A stretch of DNA of 39,252 bases, taken from the NCBI GenBank assembly GCA_028822275.1, contig JAPKEA010000004.1, positions 1 through 39,252 of the forward strand. The letters are read 5' to 3'. The stretch comes from Planktomarina sp. Its GTDB lineage: Bacteria > Pseudomonadota > Alphaproteobacteria > Rhodobacterales > Rhodobacteraceae. The position numbers were made by a program, and so were the translations under genes. The first letter of the stretch is position 1. Each line of letters starts with the position of its first letter. Below, piece after piece: positions 38,098 through 39,252 of the stretch. The notes under the pieces are model-generated. The model had not been told where the DNA came from. It saw nothing but the letters and a program-made list of their open reading frames with translations, and did no database searches.

Positions 38098-38978
38098 TGA
38101 CAGATTTAGTAAACCGCCGTCCTATGGGACTGAATATTGCCATTTGGGCCTTTGTGTTGTGCTGGATCATGATTGCAGGCTTTCCATTCCTTTGGACGAT
38201 GTGGGGATCCTTCAAAGTACAGGGTGATTTTTTCTCTAAAGCTGATTGGACCTACGCTTTGCATGGTGTTCGAACTCAAGCCGAAACTGGAGCCGCATTT
38301 ACGGGCGATGGCTATTTTGGTGCTTGGGTGACCAAGTCATTTTGGCATTCAGCCATAAATACAGCGATCGTGGTGGTTTCTGTTGTTATTATCTCACTTT
38401 CTTTGGGAACTTTGGGTGGATATGCTCTAGCTCGATCAGGTAAAAAATACGCTTTTTATCTGCTGATGCTTGCTTTGGTCTTTAGGGCCATGCCACATAT
38501 TACGCTAGTATCAGGCTATCTGCTTCCATTTTTTGAATGGAATCTTTGGGGTCATTTACCCACAGCAATTATTGTAATGGTCGCCATAAACCAACCATTT
38601 ACTTTATGGATGCTACACAGCTTCTTTCTCAATATTCCAAAAGATCTTGATGAAAGCGCAATGGTAGACGGCTGCACTCGTTTTCAAGCTTTTCGCCGAG
38701 TGATTGTGCCTGTGATGTGGCCAGGTGTCATTACCACTGGGCTATTTTCATTTCTGCTTGCCTATAATGACTTCACAGTCACAGCTACATTGTTGAGCCA
38801 AAGCAATCAGACGATGATCCCAAAAATCGCCAGCTTTTTAGGCACAACTCAGACCGAGGGAAATGTTATGTTCGCCGTTGCCGCAGTGGTGTCAGCAACC
38901 GTTCCTCTATTTGTCCTAGTCATGTTTTTTCAACGTCAAATTGTAAGTGGTTTAACAGCAGGAGCAGTTAAAGGATGA
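38097..38978 (+). CDS. sugar-type ABC transporter permease (MalG-like)
   Basis: DESAMVDGCTRFQAFRRVIVPVMWPGVITTGLFSFLLAYNDFTVTATLL; start/stop overlap with upstream permease. Confidence 0.92.
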   Translation: MTDLVNRRPMGLNIAIWAFVLCWIMIAGFPFLWTMWGSFKVQGDFFSKADWTYALHGVRTQAETGAAFTGDGYFGAWVTKSFWHSAINTAIVVVSVVIISLSLGTLGGYALARSGKKYAFYLLMLALVFRAMPHITLVSGYLLPFFEWNLWGHLPTAIIVMVAINQPFTLWMLHSFFLNIPKDLDESAMVDGCTRFQAFRRVIVPVMWPGVITTGLFSFLLAYNDFTVTATLLSQSNQTMIPKIASFLGTTQTEGNVMFAVAAVVSATVPLFVLVMFFQRQIVSGLTAGAVKG

Positions 38979-39252
38979 GTGGAGTAAGACCAGAACAGGC
39001 CGTTTTAAGCAGAGATACAGATATGACAAAAACAGCTGAAACTCGTGCAGTTATTGAGGGAATGGTAGATGGTCTAAATGACCATCGCATTGTCGATATT
39101 GATGAATTTTTTAGTGAGGGGTTTCGTTGGATGGGCAACACCGGTTGTGGCACCAAAGAGGGTATTCGTGCGTTTCAGGACAATTGGCAAAAACCTTTTC
39201 AAGCCGCCTTCTCAGACAAAGTCTGCGTTGACGAAGCACGGCTTTATATGGG
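38975..39252 (+). CDS. SnoaL/NTF2-like protein, truncated by window end
   Basis: Manual translation from ATG 38975 (ATGA overlap): MSGVRPEQAVLSRDTDMTKTAETRAVIEGMVDGLNDHRIVDIDEFFSEGFRWMGNTGCGTKEGIRAFQDNWQKPFQAAFSDKVCVDEARLYMG... Confidence 0.75.
   Translation, partial: MSGVRPEQAVLSRDTDMTKTAETRAVIEGMVDGLNDHRIVDIDEFFSEGFRWMGNTGCGTKEGIRAFQDNWQKPFQAAFSDKVCVDEARLYM

Noticed and set aside
1-39252. tRNA, rRNA, prophage or defence system
   Set aside because: No tRNA-like cloverleaf, phage structural genes, restriction, toxin-antitoxin or CRISPR-Cas proteins recognised on reading; short RNAs could have been missed without a covariance search.

Overview
Bacterial window, probably a marine alphaproteobacterium of the Rhodobacteraceae/roseobacter type (inferred from gene content and protein style only). 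It is dominated by amine, amino-acid and sugar catabolism. From left to right: (i) small membrane and hypothetical proteins, a SAM methyltransferase, an MFS exporter, a proline-racemase-superfamily enzyme with an unusual Ser/Thr catalytic pair, and an orphan membrane-fusion protein; (ii) a minus-strand cluster with a TMADH/histamine-dehydrogenase-family flavoprotein, LysR regulator, aldehyde dehydrogenase, DUF1028, RidA and FMO-like monooxygenase, divergent from a complete PotABCD-type ABC transporter; (iii) a histidine-utilisation block (hutC, hutU, hutG, hutH, hutI, hutF, hutD); (iv) an acetylpolyamine amidohydrolase/HDAC-like gene followed by an amidase with a fused C-terminal domain; (v) an acyl-CoA dehydrogenase gene broken by one in-frame TGA; (vi) an amidohydrolase and a SnoaL/NTF2-like gene divergent from a sugar-type ABC transporter, with a second SnoaL-like gene cut by the window end. 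The strongest hunt result is that the TMADH-family enzyme appears to carry the Gln/Trp/Asp pocket of histamine dehydrogenase rather than the Tyr/Trp/Trp bowl of trimethylamine dehydrogenase. This suggests a histamine (imidazole-amine) uptake and oxidation island fused to a hut block. A decayed second copy of the potD tail plus its terminator sits at the far side of the hut block. No tRNA, rRNA, CRISPR array or transposase was recognised. All assignments are by eye, with no database search.
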